From the NCBI GenBank assembly GCA_038501195.1, contig JBBPUQ010000010.1:1319501-1383500 (forward strand): DNA of 64,000 bases, given 5' to 3'. Of this stretch, positions 1 to 10,660 are shown in pieces. The notes beneath the pieces were generated by a model. It made no database searches and was not told where the DNA came from. It saw only the letters and a program-made list of their open reading frames with translations. Source of the stretch: Nemania diffusa (Eukaryota; Ascomycota; Sordariomycetes; Xylariales; Xylariaceae). Each line of letters opens with the position of its first letter. Positions within the stretch are counted from its first letter, which is position 1. Both the position numbers and the translations under genes were made by a program.

Positions 1-254
1 GCGTATGACATGGTGGTACATAGTCTACAGATGAGCGAGGCACCCGATGGTGGGTGGGCAAGGTTTGACAGTGATTGGCAACATTGTGTTGATGGTGCTG
101 TCATGTGATGCTTGCGATTCTATTTTAAAGCATAATAGGGTATTCAGCACACAATGAATGATACATAGAGGGCTCTCTCTCTCTGCATCCTCCCCGCTGC
201 ACTGTCTGTCTTGATGCCTGGTTCTTTACTCTATTCGCACTTATCTCTGTGAGC

Positions 255-853
255 CTACAATGCATCTGGTTCGCCCTGCTCGTACGTGGTGACTATCTCG
301 GTACGCGCGAGAATACCTGACCCGTGGTCGGGTTTCTCCTTGGTTCTAGAATAGCCAGCTGATGCGAAGGTCCCGCTGCCATTTTGCCATGGCTCATTCT
401 GCCGCCGGGGAGTGTCGTCCACGCTGGATGTCCCAACAATACCATTTTCTGCTCTGGACATGTTGCTGAGTTGATAATCCTTTTTGCCGTCTGAGCGCTC
501 ATTCGTTATATCAACCCACCTAGTGAGGCCTGAGCGGCGCGAAAGCGTGACAACGTAATCACGAGCTTTAGCGAAGATGGGACCCAAGATGGGAAGGCTG
601 CAGACCGTCATGGCAATGTTGACCTCGATGGTAGACCACAAAAGCGTTAGAGTGACATCAGCGAGGAAGTCCGGGTTGTCAGCCATCTCATACGATGTCG
701 CGAGATAGAAGTATAGGCGGACTACTCCGGCGCCGGTGGTGCTTCATTTCGATTAGTTCCCGTGCAGAATCTACTAAGGGTGAGCGTAAAGCAGACTCAC
801 AAGAACCCAAGAGCAACGATGGCCGTTACGGCGACCATTTTTCTATTATCCAT
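255..853 (-). pseudogene. 3' fragment of a PTH11-like rhodopsin-domain membrane protein
   Basis: Two exons can be read on the minus strand. One is 801-853, which begins right after an acceptor (ctttag). The other is 255-741, joined in frame across a GTGAGT donor and ending in TAG. The joined protein has a hydrophobic segment (VAVTAIVALGFF), then GVVRLYFYLATSYE and WSTIEVNIAMTVCSLPILGP. These match the last two membrane helices and the W-S-x-I-E/C-x-P-x-x-x-P signature of fungal PTH11-like receptors. A polar, low-complexity tail of about 90 residues follows, as usual in this family. The first five helices are absent: upstream DNA is occupied by a different gene fragment on the other strand. 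Family assignment is good. I infer a non-functional, truncated copy. Confidence 0.7.
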
Positions 854-866
854 CTAAAGGGGGCAG

Positions 867-1211
867 TCACGCGCCTGGAATCATATCAGTCATTGCCTCG
901 ACGAGTTGCGGCGCCAGATCGTGTGTGACGCCGACGACACGGCGCGGGCGACCGACCGACGGGCAGAGGTCGCCGCCGGGATCGGGCAGCACCGGATGTG
1001 TCGGAGCTGGGATGCGCTGGAGGCGTTTGCAAAACGTCACACGGCCTGCTACAAGCGTCCCAGCAACACAAAGTAACAGGAGTCAAAGAAACTAGAACTG
1101 TTCAAGTACTGCCCCCCTAGAAGCGGGTCCGTCGTTACAGATGAATATGTCCCGACGGACGAGATTATGGAGGGCTTGCCGGCGGAGTCCATAGGATATG
1201 TCGAAGAGTAG
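867..1211 (+). pseudogene. C-terminal fragment of a UstYa-like (DUF3328) oxidase with an in-frame stop
   Basis: Reading from an acceptor-like AG at 865-866, the plus strand encodes WNHISHCLDELRRQIVC, then GIGQHRMCRSWDALEAFAKR and FKYCPPRSGS. This is the second half of the UstYa/DUF3328 fold: the second HC metal-ligand motif, the LRQ-x-x-x-C segment, the C-R-x-W-D-A-L block and the C-terminal FxxCPxxS. The first HxxHC motif and the N-terminal membrane anchor are missing. A TAA at 1074-1076 interrupts the frame, and the protein continues in the same frame to TAG at 1211. CAA to TAA is one C-to-T change in CpA context. It lies head-to-head with a truncated PTH11-like gene, suggesting a rearrangement breakpoint near 860. 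It is likely a relic. Confidence 0.65.
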
Positions 1212-1849
1212 GCCGATTCACATTGACCTATTCTATTATCTAGTTGTCAATTAAGGGGGACAGGAACGAAAATACTGTATCAGGGCGTCATATATCTAAC
1301 GAAATGATCAAGTGAAATTATAGCAACGTTTTATGGCACCGAGGATATTATCCCGCTCATTAATAATATATCTACTTTGTTAACCTTGCCCATTTAAGTC
1401 AGAACCCCTACCTCTGTGACTTATCTGTCAATCGCCGCCTACACGCAATATAGGCGTAAGAGATAACATCAGCAAAGCTGATGAATAGCCGCATTTCTAG
1501 GAAAGCTATGGTCGATGCAAGTTGGTTAGGGGTATTATGGAAGAGGGACCGCTGGTCTGACAGTTCACTATCTCCTCGATCCCCCTTCTGGCATCCTCCT
1601 GGCCCTTAAGAGGCACGAGGGAACCACTCCGCCAACGCCCTCTACGGCGCAGGCTCTCAACCTAGTATAGACTCTATGCTCGTGGCTAGCGGGGCGTCAA
1701 AAGTACGATGCGTTATGTCAAGCAATGGAGACTATCACGGCGGGTGGTTAAACGAGCGAGTTATATTGATGATCAACAACACGAATGATAGACAAGCTTC
1801 TTTACAACATTGAAGGCACCCTTCCTCCGCTAGTAGCCAACTCAGAATC
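1212..1849. other. intergenic, no gene recognised
   Basis: No open frame here resembles a known family and no convincing spliced gene could be built. The stretch separates the UstYa-like fragment from the small secreted-peptide relic. Confidence 0.5.
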
Positions 1850-2047
1850 CTACTTCTTTGCGATATCGACCTCATCCTCGCTGCGCTTGAAGGCGTCAGC
1901 GACGTCGATATCGCCGTTAGCCTTTCCTGGAATAATAATTTAGCTCTACCAATTTGTCTGGTAGCAGAACAGTGCGCTTACCGGTCGGGAGAGCGGCAAC
2001 CAAGGCTGCCAGCCGAAAATGATGCTGGTGATGGTGGCGGTCTTCAT
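1850..2047 (-). pseudogene. small secreted peptide gene, frameshifted; possible RiPP-type precursor relic
   Basis: Minus strand: ATG at 2047 opens MKTATITSIIF. After a +1 shift the frame reads RLAALVAALPTG, which together form a typical signal peptide. A GTAAGC donor and a TTCCAG acceptor then join exon 2, which reads KANGDIDVADAFKRSEDEVD followed by IAKK and TAG at 1850. The mature part has two dibasic sites (KR and terminal KK) of the kind cut by Kex2. The frameshift lies inside the hydrophobic core (near 2014). Its position between two UstYa-like genes recalls dikaritin-type peptide clusters, in which UstYa homologues cyclise Kex2-processed secreted precursors. Only one or two weak repeat units are visible, so the precursor reading is speculative; a small effector-like protein is the alternative. 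Confidence 0.4.
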
Positions 2048-2931
2048 ATTGACGGCTGCTTCTAGGGCACTGTTTGATCGAGTTCTGAATGACTGCGGTG
2101 CTGGAGGGAAAAGACGTGTGATGGCTAGAGGAATGGAGAGCTTGGCAGTTGGCACTGCTGTTGGTATTCTCTTGGTTGCGCCGCTCTTTTCATCTAGAAC
2201 TTCTCGTCTAAATCTTCCTTCCCCACGCCGAGCTTTGAATACCTTTACAGTTACATCTACATCTAGGCATGCATCCTCTGCATACCACAGAATTGTGGCT
2301 GCTGTCTAGTCTACTACCGCTAACAGGATCTTATCCTGCGGCATTTTGACAACAGGCGTGCTACGAAAGCGACAGACCTCCTACCTTCCATCTTTTGTAC
2401 GCGGTGCATATGTCCGATGAAATGACGGACTGCTTATATAGGTAGATGACTGGCGATGATACGTGAGACAGCATAAGACGCCGAGGACATCCGTAACTCC
2501 TTCTTGTATTACACAGTAGATAGTGTAGCTACGCCGCGGACGCGCTTTACATACGTTCACGTCGTATCCCACCAACGCCCCGGCCCTCGGATTGAAGAAT
2601 GGCCATCGGACACCTAGTAGGCATCCCTTATGCCCCTTCAATTCATGCTCTGGCAGGCTGCGGGCGTTGCAGAGAAGAGAGGAACAACGAAGGGCTCTAG
2701 TGTAGCCCGGTTACACTACGAGGTGCTATAGGCCATCGGACGCAACGTTGTAATCACTCCGCACTTATCCTATCTAGTTAAACAAACGGCCTCGAACAAG
2801 TTTCTCAGACTCGGCTCACATCTTCTCAGATTCCCTACTACGTAATTTTTTTTCTTCGCCTATCGTTATCCATTAACTAAATACCTGAGCACAAGGACCC
2901 ATGAGCTGGGAATTAAGACGACGCGATCCTC
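2048..2931. other. intergenic region upstream of the UstYa-like gene
   Basis: No supported gene. Open frames here have no recognisable family. The last few hundred bases presumably hold the promoter of the gene starting at 2932, but no specific element could be identified. Confidence 0.45.
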
Positions 2932-3831
2932 ATGGCGACTCAAATTTCGGATACTAAGAATTATCAGCCCCTGGCTAAGGATGAAGATGGCCAACTTTAT
3001 TCAGAAGAATGTACGGATGAATACCAAACGTTTCCCAAGGCATCCCCCAACCATCTCCGTATGATAGTGACTATTTTAGCAATTGTCCTGTCAACAGCAG
3101 CCGGATTCTTCGCGGGGGCAACGTGGACGGGGAGACACAATTGCGAGAGTGGCAAGGAGGAATTCAGCCTCGCGTCGACGGCACCACAAATTCCCGTGCC
3201 ATACTTGCAGGGGGAGTTTACATACTCCTCCCCTTTCGCGCAAGAACCACCCCAGGGTGACGGCGCGGGGAACATGTCAGAGCCCATCTGGGATGCTCTG
3301 GTACCGAGTGAGTTGCCCCCGATCCGATCTGATTAGATCATACATGGTACATGTATGTGAGGCTTTACGCTCATCTCTCGTGAGGCGTGCGGCTGACAAG
3401 GGGCCCCGGTTAATGCAGACGGCCTAGGGTACTTCCGAGACGGCTCTCTCGCCGTCTCCATCCCGACCACTTTCCACCAGCTACACTGCATACTGAGACG
3501 TGCCTTCTACTCGGCCGTCGCCGTCGCCGCCGCCAACAACGACGAGCTCGAAGAGTTTGATCTCGGCAAGAACAGGACCATACCCACAGCCCATTGCTTT
3601 GACTACCTGACGCAGACTATCACATGTTCCGTCGACACGACCGTAGAGCCGTATGAGGCCGACGAGAAGACGGACGGGTTCTTAGGGAGCGGATTCCCTC
3701 GGGTATGTCGAGATTTCGACGCGCTGAAGCAGTACGTTGAGGGCCACAGGGTTTTCAACGCGACAGGCTTTCTCGCCGCCGGGATCGAGCATGGAAAGGC
3801 CCATGTACAAGGAGATAAGTACATACTGTAG
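2932..3831 (+). CDS. UstYa-like oxidase (DUF3328 family)
   Basis: Two exons, 2932-3307 and 3419-3831, give 262 residues. The intron has a GTGAGT donor, and the TGCAG acceptor restores the W-D-x-L-x-P-x-G-L-G block of the family. A soluble N-terminus of about 42 residues precedes one membrane helix (residues ~43-65, MIVTILAIVLSTAAGFFAGA). The lumenal domain carries HQLHC in exon 2 and a second HC motif (AHCFDYLTQTITC), the paired histidine/cysteine motifs of UstYa-type copper-dependent oxidases. These act in ustiloxin, phomopsin and cyclochlorotine pathways on peptides, introducing cyclisation, hydroxylation or chlorination. The frame is intact. A broken paralogue lies at 867-1211 and a peptide relic between them. 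The substrate here is unknown. Confidence 0.85.
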
Positions 3832-4194
3832 GTAGGATCCATAGGCAGTATGTATATGTATATACTTAGTATGTAAGGGACCTACCCGCATCCCATTTGT
3901 AGATCACCCTAAACCCTTTTCACTAGTTTTCCCCACTAATCTTAAAACAACAGTCAAGTCAGGCTAGGTTAAAGCCTCAAGGTGTAACAAAAAGCTACCT
4001 GTACAATACTACCTACTTAAATAGTTACCTACTAACCTACAGTATGTACATATGTAGGTAGAGTAGGTAGTTCAAATAGCTGTAGGATATATCTTAGGTA
4101 GGGAAATAGGCAAAAAATACAAAAGTACCTACGTGCATACATATATATAAATATGTACCTAGGTAGGCACTTAAGCCCTATAGTATTCCTTTAG

Positions 4195-4349
4195 TTCGGC
4201 ACAGTGAGTTAGAAAGTGGAATAGTAGGGCAGCTCTTACAGATGCATACACCTAATAAGATATAAATAATACTCGGATAATAGGTTTATTCGGTGTAAAC
4301 ATGTCTGCGAGCGGCCCCGTTATTCCACTTTTGAAGTCGCTGTGCCGAA
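4195..4349. mobile_element. MITE-like element with 29-bp imperfect terminal inverted repeats
   Basis: The left end (4195-4223, starting TTCGGCACAG and ending AAAGTGGAATA) is the imperfect reverse complement of the right end (4321-4349, TATTCCACTT ... CTGTGCCGAA). The 97-bp interior is AT-rich and non-coding. The right part shares a 30-bp block with 27075-27104, so the sequence is dispersed. No clear target-site duplication is visible, so the exact ends are uncertain. Confidence 0.55.
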
Positions 4350-5060
4350 GCGGCCCTGAAAGGGATAGCCGACTGTATGTTTAAAAATAGGTCTCGTATA
4401 CAAATTTAGAGTAGATTAAAGCAGACAGGTAGGATAAACGTGGGCAATCCCTGTACTTATGTAGTACAGATCTACCAGCGCGGAGCTAGTAGCTTGTGAT
4501 TTTTGGCGAGGAGGTTCTTTTTATCTACTTACTGAACAGGGGCTGTTCAATGACAAAAACGCCTCGGAACTGATTGACAGATCGTTTTTGCACTTGAATT
4601 ATGAGGCAGCCTTGTGAGCAGTACCCAGTACTCCTCCTTCTGTAGTTTTTAGGTACTCTAGTAGTGCCGCGCTAAAATTTATCATTTATGATCATGTAGA
4701 CCCGTATTCTGACCTGTAGCAGAGTCGTTCTCATGATGCGCTGTCCGGATGTTGGTTTGCGAGCTGGGGCTACGCCACGAACCGCTGCATTCAGCGCCTG
4801 TCTTATAAGTAGGGAAGAGGGCATGGCGACTGATTCCGGACGGCCCGGTCGCCATCGCAGATGTTGTGCGACAGGAAATCCTAGTGTAAGTCAAAGAAAG
4901 AGGCTCTTCCACCGTCTACGTATGTAACCCCGCCAATCCTTCTTTATTCGTCAGACGTTGCTCGATCCGATACAACATTTGCCAGCAGAGGACTCTGGCT
5001 AACAACCCTCAAGTTACAACAACCTGACCGGACGCAAACTGCAGCGTGAGAGAGTTACAC

Positions 5061-5083
5061 GCCGCCGCCGCCGCCGCCGCCGC
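5061..5083 (+). repeat. GCC trinucleotide microsatellite
   Basis: A pure run of GCC units lies 87 bp upstream of the first ATG of the FAD oxidase gene, in its probable 5' leader. Confidence 0.9.
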
Positions 5084-5169
5084 AGCTCCAACCTATCAGT
5101 CTCCAGGCCAAGCCGTTAGCAGCCTCATCTCACCTAACACGCCCCTTACGCTTCTCCCTCGGCTCATAA

Positions 5170-6918
5170 ATGAGACCCTCCAAATTAGCTTTGGGTGGGT
5201 ACAGGAACGCGCTCTCCAGATCCAGCTTGATCATCCCCATCACAAGACTCGCCATCGTAGCGTCGCTCCTCGTCAGCCACACCATGAGTCTGTCAATCGC
5301 TCAAGAGCTCAAGGCGCGGCTCTCGCCCACTGCCGACGTCGTCGGTCCTGGCAGCGAGCAATTCGCCAATTTGACCAGCCGGTGGAGGGAATACGAAGCA
5401 CCTACTGTCGCCGCCGTGGTCCAGGTCGTGACCGAAGGCGACATCCAGCAGTCGGTAAGCCGATCACCATAGGCCACCGGAATGCTAGTGTTATTCTCTA
5501 TCTATTTATCTAACACTACCAGGTCTGCTATGCCAACGAGCACAACATGGCCTTCTTCGGAAGAGCTGGAGGGCACGGCGCGACCGAGGCCATGGGCCTC
5601 GCGCAGAATGCTCTCCAGATAGACTTCCGCAAGATGAATTACGTCAACGTGGCCGCTGACGGCAAGTCGGCCAAGATTGGAGGCGGTGCAACCGTCAAGC
5701 AAGTCGTCGCGGCCCTTGAAGCCGTTGGCAAACGTACAGGTGAGCATCCCCGCCCTCCCCTGGCTAGCCCCGCGCCCGTGCGACGAGCCGTCTTTGTTCT
5801 GATCGCGGCCCCCAGTCACCGGAATCTGCGAATGCGTGGGAATGTCCGCGCCCATTCTTGGTGGCGGTCATGGTTGGCTGCAGGGTGAGTACGGCCTTGC
5901 CGCCGACCAGGTTATATCGGCGAGGCTCATCCTCGGCAGCGGCGAAGTGGTGACGGTATCCAAAGACTCGCACCCGGACCTGTTCTGGGCCATTCGGGGC
6001 GCCGGCCATAACTTTGGTCTTGTGGCTGAGTGGGAGTACCGCATATACGATGCCAACCCCGAGGCTGCGAAATGGTCTTACGAGATATTCATGTTCACTG
6101 GGGACAAGCTCGAAGCCCTCTTCACCCTTCACGACGAAATGCAGAAGACCCAGCCGGCACAAGCCATACACTGGAGTTATATCATCAGGCCTGCGGCACT
6201 CAACCTTGAACACGTACGTGAAACTCCGACTTCTATACTGTAAAACAATCGCAATCAACTTCCCGTATACTAACTTTTGTGCCAGCCTATCCTGTGGTAC
6301 GGCATCATCTACGACGGGCCCGAGGCTGAGGCGCGCGAGTATGCCAAGCCCCTGCACGACATCGAGTCCATCATGGTCCAAGCCGGCACAGCCACAACGC
6401 ACGAGCTCGCGGCTCTAACCTTCCAGGACAGCGACGGGCCCGGGTGCGCGTACGGGCTGACCTCGCTGCGGTTCCCGATCGGGCTCAAGACGTTCAACGT
6501 GCCAGCAGTGCGGCGCGTCTTCGACTACATCGACCAGAGCTTCCAGGACATCCCCGAGATCGCCGGCTCCTTCTTCCTGCTCGAGGGCTACTCGACGCAG
6601 GCAGTGCAGGCCGTTGACGAGCGGAGCACCGCCTTCCCCCACCGCGCCGACAAGGTCCTCGTCACCTCGTACGTCCAGTACACGCCGGACCCGCGCATCG
6701 ACCCCCTCGCCGACGCCTTCGGCCGCGAGCTGCGCCAGATCCTGCTCGACGGCAGCGAGGACCCGCAGCACCTGCACGCCTACGTCAACTACGCCAACGG
6801 CGACGAGGACCTGCGCGCCATCTATGGCTGGGAGGACTGGCGCCTGGAGAAGCTGCGGAAGCTCAAGGCCCAGTGGGACCCAGAGAACAAGCTCAGGTAC
6901 TACGTCCCTCTGGTGTAA
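5170..6918 (+). CDS. FAD-linked oxidase (berberine-bridge-enzyme type)
   Basis: Four exons (5170-5454, 5523-5739, 5816-6213, 6286-6918) give 510 residues in one continuous frame. The FAD-binding domain shows FFGRAGGHG, whose His is the usual covalent flavin attachment, and GICECVGMSAPILGGGHGW with a Cys in the position used for the second covalent bond in bicovalent members. GEYGLAADQVISA and DLFWAIRGAGHNFG follow, and the C-terminus ends in a BBE-like segment (WDPENKLRYY). The first 38 residues include a hydrophobic stretch that could be a secretion signal; a start at 5284 (MSLSIAQEL) is also possible. Such enzymes oxidise alcohols or amines with O2, often in secondary metabolism. The gene is intact. 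Its substrate cannot be inferred. Confidence 0.88.
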
Positions 6919-7927
6919 ATGAAGGAACGGAAGAACCTCAGCCCTCGTTGGTAGGGAGGAAGGCAGGTGGCGAGTGGTCATGCATTCTTATTGACTGTAT
7001 AGGCAAAAGGCCTATGGCACCATGGGGCCCAAGTCGGCACCTACTTCTGTAATTATTGATGATGGAAAAGGTACCGACACCGGAATGTAAACGGCCCCTC
7101 CCCTCTTTGCCCGGGAGCTGGGCTTAGTCTACCTACATACCTACCAATTGCCGCTTTAGCACACTGAAAATTATCTTCGTGGTGACAACCCCCGTGAAAT
7201 TCCAAGCCACGCAGCCGGCATATAACCCAGTATAAATGGTAGGCATCGTACAATAGGTGCTGATACTTCCTTCTGAGCATCAACTTAACATCTGGATGCT
7301 GGTCTACAAGATCCCCCTATCTGCCCATTGAGCAGCGCCTCCCATCTTGGCCCCCTGATCGCCCTGCCCATGGTCCGAGATGTCTCTGCTGTATTGCTTG
7401 AGCCCGGCAACGAGGTGGACCTGGAACAGCGACAGCTAAGTTGTCGGGCAGTTGTGGTATCCCTGATTCGGGTCGCCCATGCCCTCACAGGAGCATCTCA
7501 GCATGATGTCGAGGGCGGTGTTGCCGCGCCCCAAGCCGGCTTTGTGGAGTGACTTTCGGGCGGATCGCTGGGTGACGTCGTGAGCTAGGCAGCATATGCC
7601 TTCTTGTACGTCTTTAGGGCTTATATTAGTCAAGTTCATCATCATTAGGTTTTCGTGCTAGCACCCGCCATGCCCAGATGCCCAGACGTATGTTGGAATT
7701 TAAAACACCTTAGTGTCTGTTGCAAATAGTACAATATAATCGGAATATTAAGTTCATCTTTTGGTACAGTGGTTATTTCTAACAGTGTCTTTACTACAAC
7801 AAGGGGACTCTGGGTAGGCCATGGCCTATCTAGTACATCCTCAAAGGCCGAGTGAGAACGACAAAAAGCCTTGTAAATCTTGTTAATGCTGCACTTTCTA
7901 ACTTCAAAATCTTTGGTATGATAAGAA
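6919..7927. other. intergenic between convergent FAD oxidase and SDR genes
   Basis: This is the 3' flank of both genes. Open frames at 7053-7645 have no recognisable domain. No gene is supported. Confidence 0.5.
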
Positions 7928-9170
7928 TCAATACCCGAGCTCCTCAATAATACCTTGTACATTTGCGAACGATAACTCGGCCATAACCTCCTCCCACAGA
8001 ACTTTGGTAAGTCGCTCGCCTTCGGATGTGTAGGCTAGCGGTGCTAATCTAGGTCGGGGCACATCTCAGTAAGTTTATTTAGAGGGTAGGCAGGACTCAG
8101 GAGATGCATAAATAGATCACTTACGGCTGTAACTCACAATCCTCTACGTACTGACCGTGGGCTTCAGTCCCATACCGCACAGCTGCATCTGTGATTGAAC
8201 GAGCCCCGACTGAAGGGTGGCGACCAAGGATACGTCGGGGTACAGATACGATCTTCTCGGCCCATGTCCCACCCGGCGCATGCCCGAGACCTGTCCCGTA
8301 ACACCATCCCGGACTGGACATTATGATGGTAGCAACTGACGCGGGGACTCGTTTCGCCAACTCAGCTACGAACAGTTGGCCTAGAAGCTTGGAGGTAGGA
8401 TAGCGGTCGGCGACCGTGAAAGTATCTTGCTTGTCGAAGGTAGGCAAAAGAGGCGTGGAGCCCCTTTCCTTGAATTGGGCCCATGATGCTGTGTCTGACG
8501 ACAAGATGACTAGACGAGCCGGCTGCTCGAGCGCGCTTTGTGCTTTTAGAACCGGAAGAAGAAGAATGGCGAGCAAAGATGTCGATAAGACTATCGTATA
8601 GGATCTTAGTAACTTTTCGTTGCTACGAACGGGATAAAATAACTAAAAGCAGCGTTTGGCCGCAGGGAATTGATATCAATAAATGACTGGGACCTAGAAC
8701 TGTTGAATATGCTTACCATTAACTTGGATTGTGTCTTCATGGCCAGTTGTGGGTGTCAAGTCAAAGAATTGTTTCGATACACCTGCGTTCAGAACTACGA
8801 TGTCTAGTCGATCAAGACTCTTGGCACGATCCACGAATGAGACGATGCTTTCATAGGATTGTAGGTCTAAGCCCCAAACTTCAACCGAAAGATCTGGAAG
8901 AGGTGGACGACTGGACAATAGATTTTCTTTTGCCTTGTCGCCCTTGGACTGATTGCGCACAGCTATAATCAGCTTGCTTGCACCTAAATCAAGTAGTTGG
9001 CGGGCACATTCTAATCCAATACCGGTATTAGCTCCAGTTACAATGGCTGTCTTCCCTTTGAGGTCAACATTCTGAGGAAGCGTCGGCGTCTTGAAGAGCT
9101 GCCGATGTAAAAAGCTTCGAAAAGTTGCACGCTTCTCTATGCTGTCGTTGTCGAAAGTTGGCGTAGCCAT
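7928..9170 (-). CDS. short-chain dehydrogenase/reductase (retinol-dehydrogenase-like)
   Basis: Three exons (8717-9170, 8125-8590, 7928-8048) give 346 residues. Introns have GTAAGC and GTAAGT donors. The third exon supplies YTSEGERLTKVLWEEVMAEL, the normal C-terminal helix of fungal members. The NAD(P) motif TGANTGIG is at residues ~46-53. IVVLNAGV is the NNAG-equivalent. ILSSDTASW holds the catalytic Ser, and YPTSKLLGQ is the YxxxK catalytic pair. Length and motif order are normal, so an active NAD(P)-dependent reductase or dehydrogenase is likely. The acceptor chosen for exon 3 (CCTAG before ATTAGC) is the one that restores the conserved QPLAPL segment. The substrate is unknown. It is convergent with the FAD oxidase. 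Confidence 0.85.
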
Positions 9171-9467
9171 AGTGTAGAATGGGTCGCGATGCCTATAGGC
9201 TATAGCTCACACTTGCGAAATGACTGCGTTGGTATTTTATTTAATTACATTAACAGGAGATTGGTAGGATCAATAGGGATGCTAGAGCTACTAGACTAGG
9301 TCAATAGGGAGCTATTTACCTAGGTAGGCTAAAACATACTTGAATTAATGGCAGACATCGCACAGAGCTCCGGAAAGGGGTGGATATCGCCGAACAACTA
9401 CTAGGCAAGTTAGGTTGTCTCATGTCCCCGTGCGGTGCTAAATCTCTTCTTGGCAGATAGGAATCGG

Positions 9468-9578
9468 AAATTCTGGCAAGTAGATGCGATTGCTCAAGAA
9501 TCTGCCCGCCTCCTCGAAACCAACGTTACTGGAACTTTCTTTCTAACGAAGGCCGTTTTAGCCGTTATGAGACATTAG
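9468..9578 (+). pseudogene. scrap of a classical SDR gene
   Basis: In one frame the sequence encodes VDAIAQESARLLETNVTGTF followed by FLTKAVLAVM. This is the conserved N-V-T-G-T-F-F-x-T-K-A-V helix of classical fungal SDRs, and it ends at TAG. Neither the nucleotide-binding motif nor the catalytic YxxxK is found on either side, so this is a relic of a different SDR from the one at 7928-9170. Confidence 0.55.
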
Positions 9579-9825
9579 GAGCTTCTCCGGGCATGGTCTA
9601 ATATACGGTACAGCTTAAACATAGATACGCTGGAATATATAGAAAAGCTGACCGTAAATACCTAAACCAGGAAAAAGCAGCTAATGTTGAGATTTATAGA
9701 GGGACCTTGACAGTAGTGTAATAGCAATCGATTGTTCCCACCTTACAAACAAGCTGCTAGACAAGCACAGTGTAGGCTCATGTACTCTCCATCTTAGCAC
9801 TGAGCTTAGCGATTCTAGCCTTCGT

Positions 9826-10660
9826 TTACGTGCGTTGGACTGGTTGCACATTCGGTGTCTCTTTCTCGACAAGTTTGGACTCCGGTATGACTCTCTGGAC
9901 GGGACCCCACTGTCTCATCATGTCAAAGTGCCGCATGCAATTCGGATGCCGGCTCCTCCACGTCTCATCCAAGACCCATTCGAGACCACGAGATAACACG
10001 ACTGAGAGAAATATGTCTGCAAGCGTCACGCCCGAGCCCACGAGGTAGGTGTGGTCGCCTAGCGAGGTCTCCAAGCTCTCAAGCATAGATAGTGAGGCCC
10101 TCTTGCCGGCTTCGACGGAGTTGTAGTCGTATGGGGCCGGTACCGAAAAGTTGGGGATCAGGGGTAAGAACCTATGATTCCGCGCCCGTGTCAGTCGGTG
10201 AATCCATGCCTGGGCAAACAAGAGAGGCTGCTAGACGGACCATTTTGCGAGTGTCCCCAGGAGTTCTTGGTTGGCCCAGCTAACCCAGGACAACACCTCG
10301 GCCTCCTGCTCGGGCGAGGCATCGCCAAGAAGTGTATTAGACCCCGAGACTCTAACCAAGTACTAGGTGCCGAGCGTTAGGTAGATCTGGCCGTCGTCTT
10401 ACGTGAGAAGGGGGGAAGGGTCCGGTGTATAGTTGGCTCACCACAGCAATGGCTATAGTCTCCGTGAGCCTCACGTCCGGGCTCTCAAGGGCCGGGATCT
10501 TCCCCGAGCTGCGGGGGAACTTCTCTAGGAGGACGTCCTTGTTCACGTTCTTCCTGGGGATGACCGTGAGCTCGCTCATGTCGAGCCCTCCTGCCGCTGC
10601 CTGGGGTTCCATGTGGCCGTTAGCTTTTAAGATCACAACTCTAGTCTGAAGACGGCGAAG
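9826..10660 (-). pseudogene. glutathione S-transferase / eEF1B-gamma-like, with premature stop
   Basis: The first exon (about 10400-10660) encodes the thioredoxin-fold part (VNKDVLLEKFPRSSGKIPAL, LTETIAIA). The second (about 10345 down to 9826) gives WANQELLGTLAKWSV, FAQAWIHRL and the C-terminal GST block HTYLVGSGVTLADIFL. Intron 1 has a GTGAGC donor and a CCTAG acceptor. Two defects are visible. No start codon in frame with the usual YTYP-type N-terminus was found. A TAG (10231-10233) splits SV from QPLLFAQ. TAG in place of CAG is a single C-to-T change. Fungal clusters often contain such GST/EF1Bg-like proteins as conjugating or auxiliary enzymes. This copy appears dead. Confidence 0.65.

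Larger units (their letters stand above)
3832..5169. other. intergenic, rich in TACCTAC/GTAGGTA repeats, with one MITE-like element
   Basis: From about 3835 to 4165 the DNA is dominated by scattered TACCTAC and GTAGGTA heptamers and short AT tracts. A 155-bp element with inverted ends lies at 4195-4349. No protein-coding gene was recognised. The last 100 bases are the leader of the FAD oxidase gene. Confidence 0.55.

Noticed and set aside
695..3427. ToxE recognition boxes (ATCTCNCGNA) near the oxidase genes
   Set aside because: Only near matches were seen (around 697-706 on minus and 3371-3380 on plus), each with one mismatch and each inside a gene, so no site is claimed.
5764..6981. Long open frames antisense to the FAD oxidase (5764-6402 and 6415-6981)
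   Set aside because: They lie opposite strongly conserved exons, have Arg/Val/Ala-rich composition and no family. They are shadows of GC-rich coding sequence.
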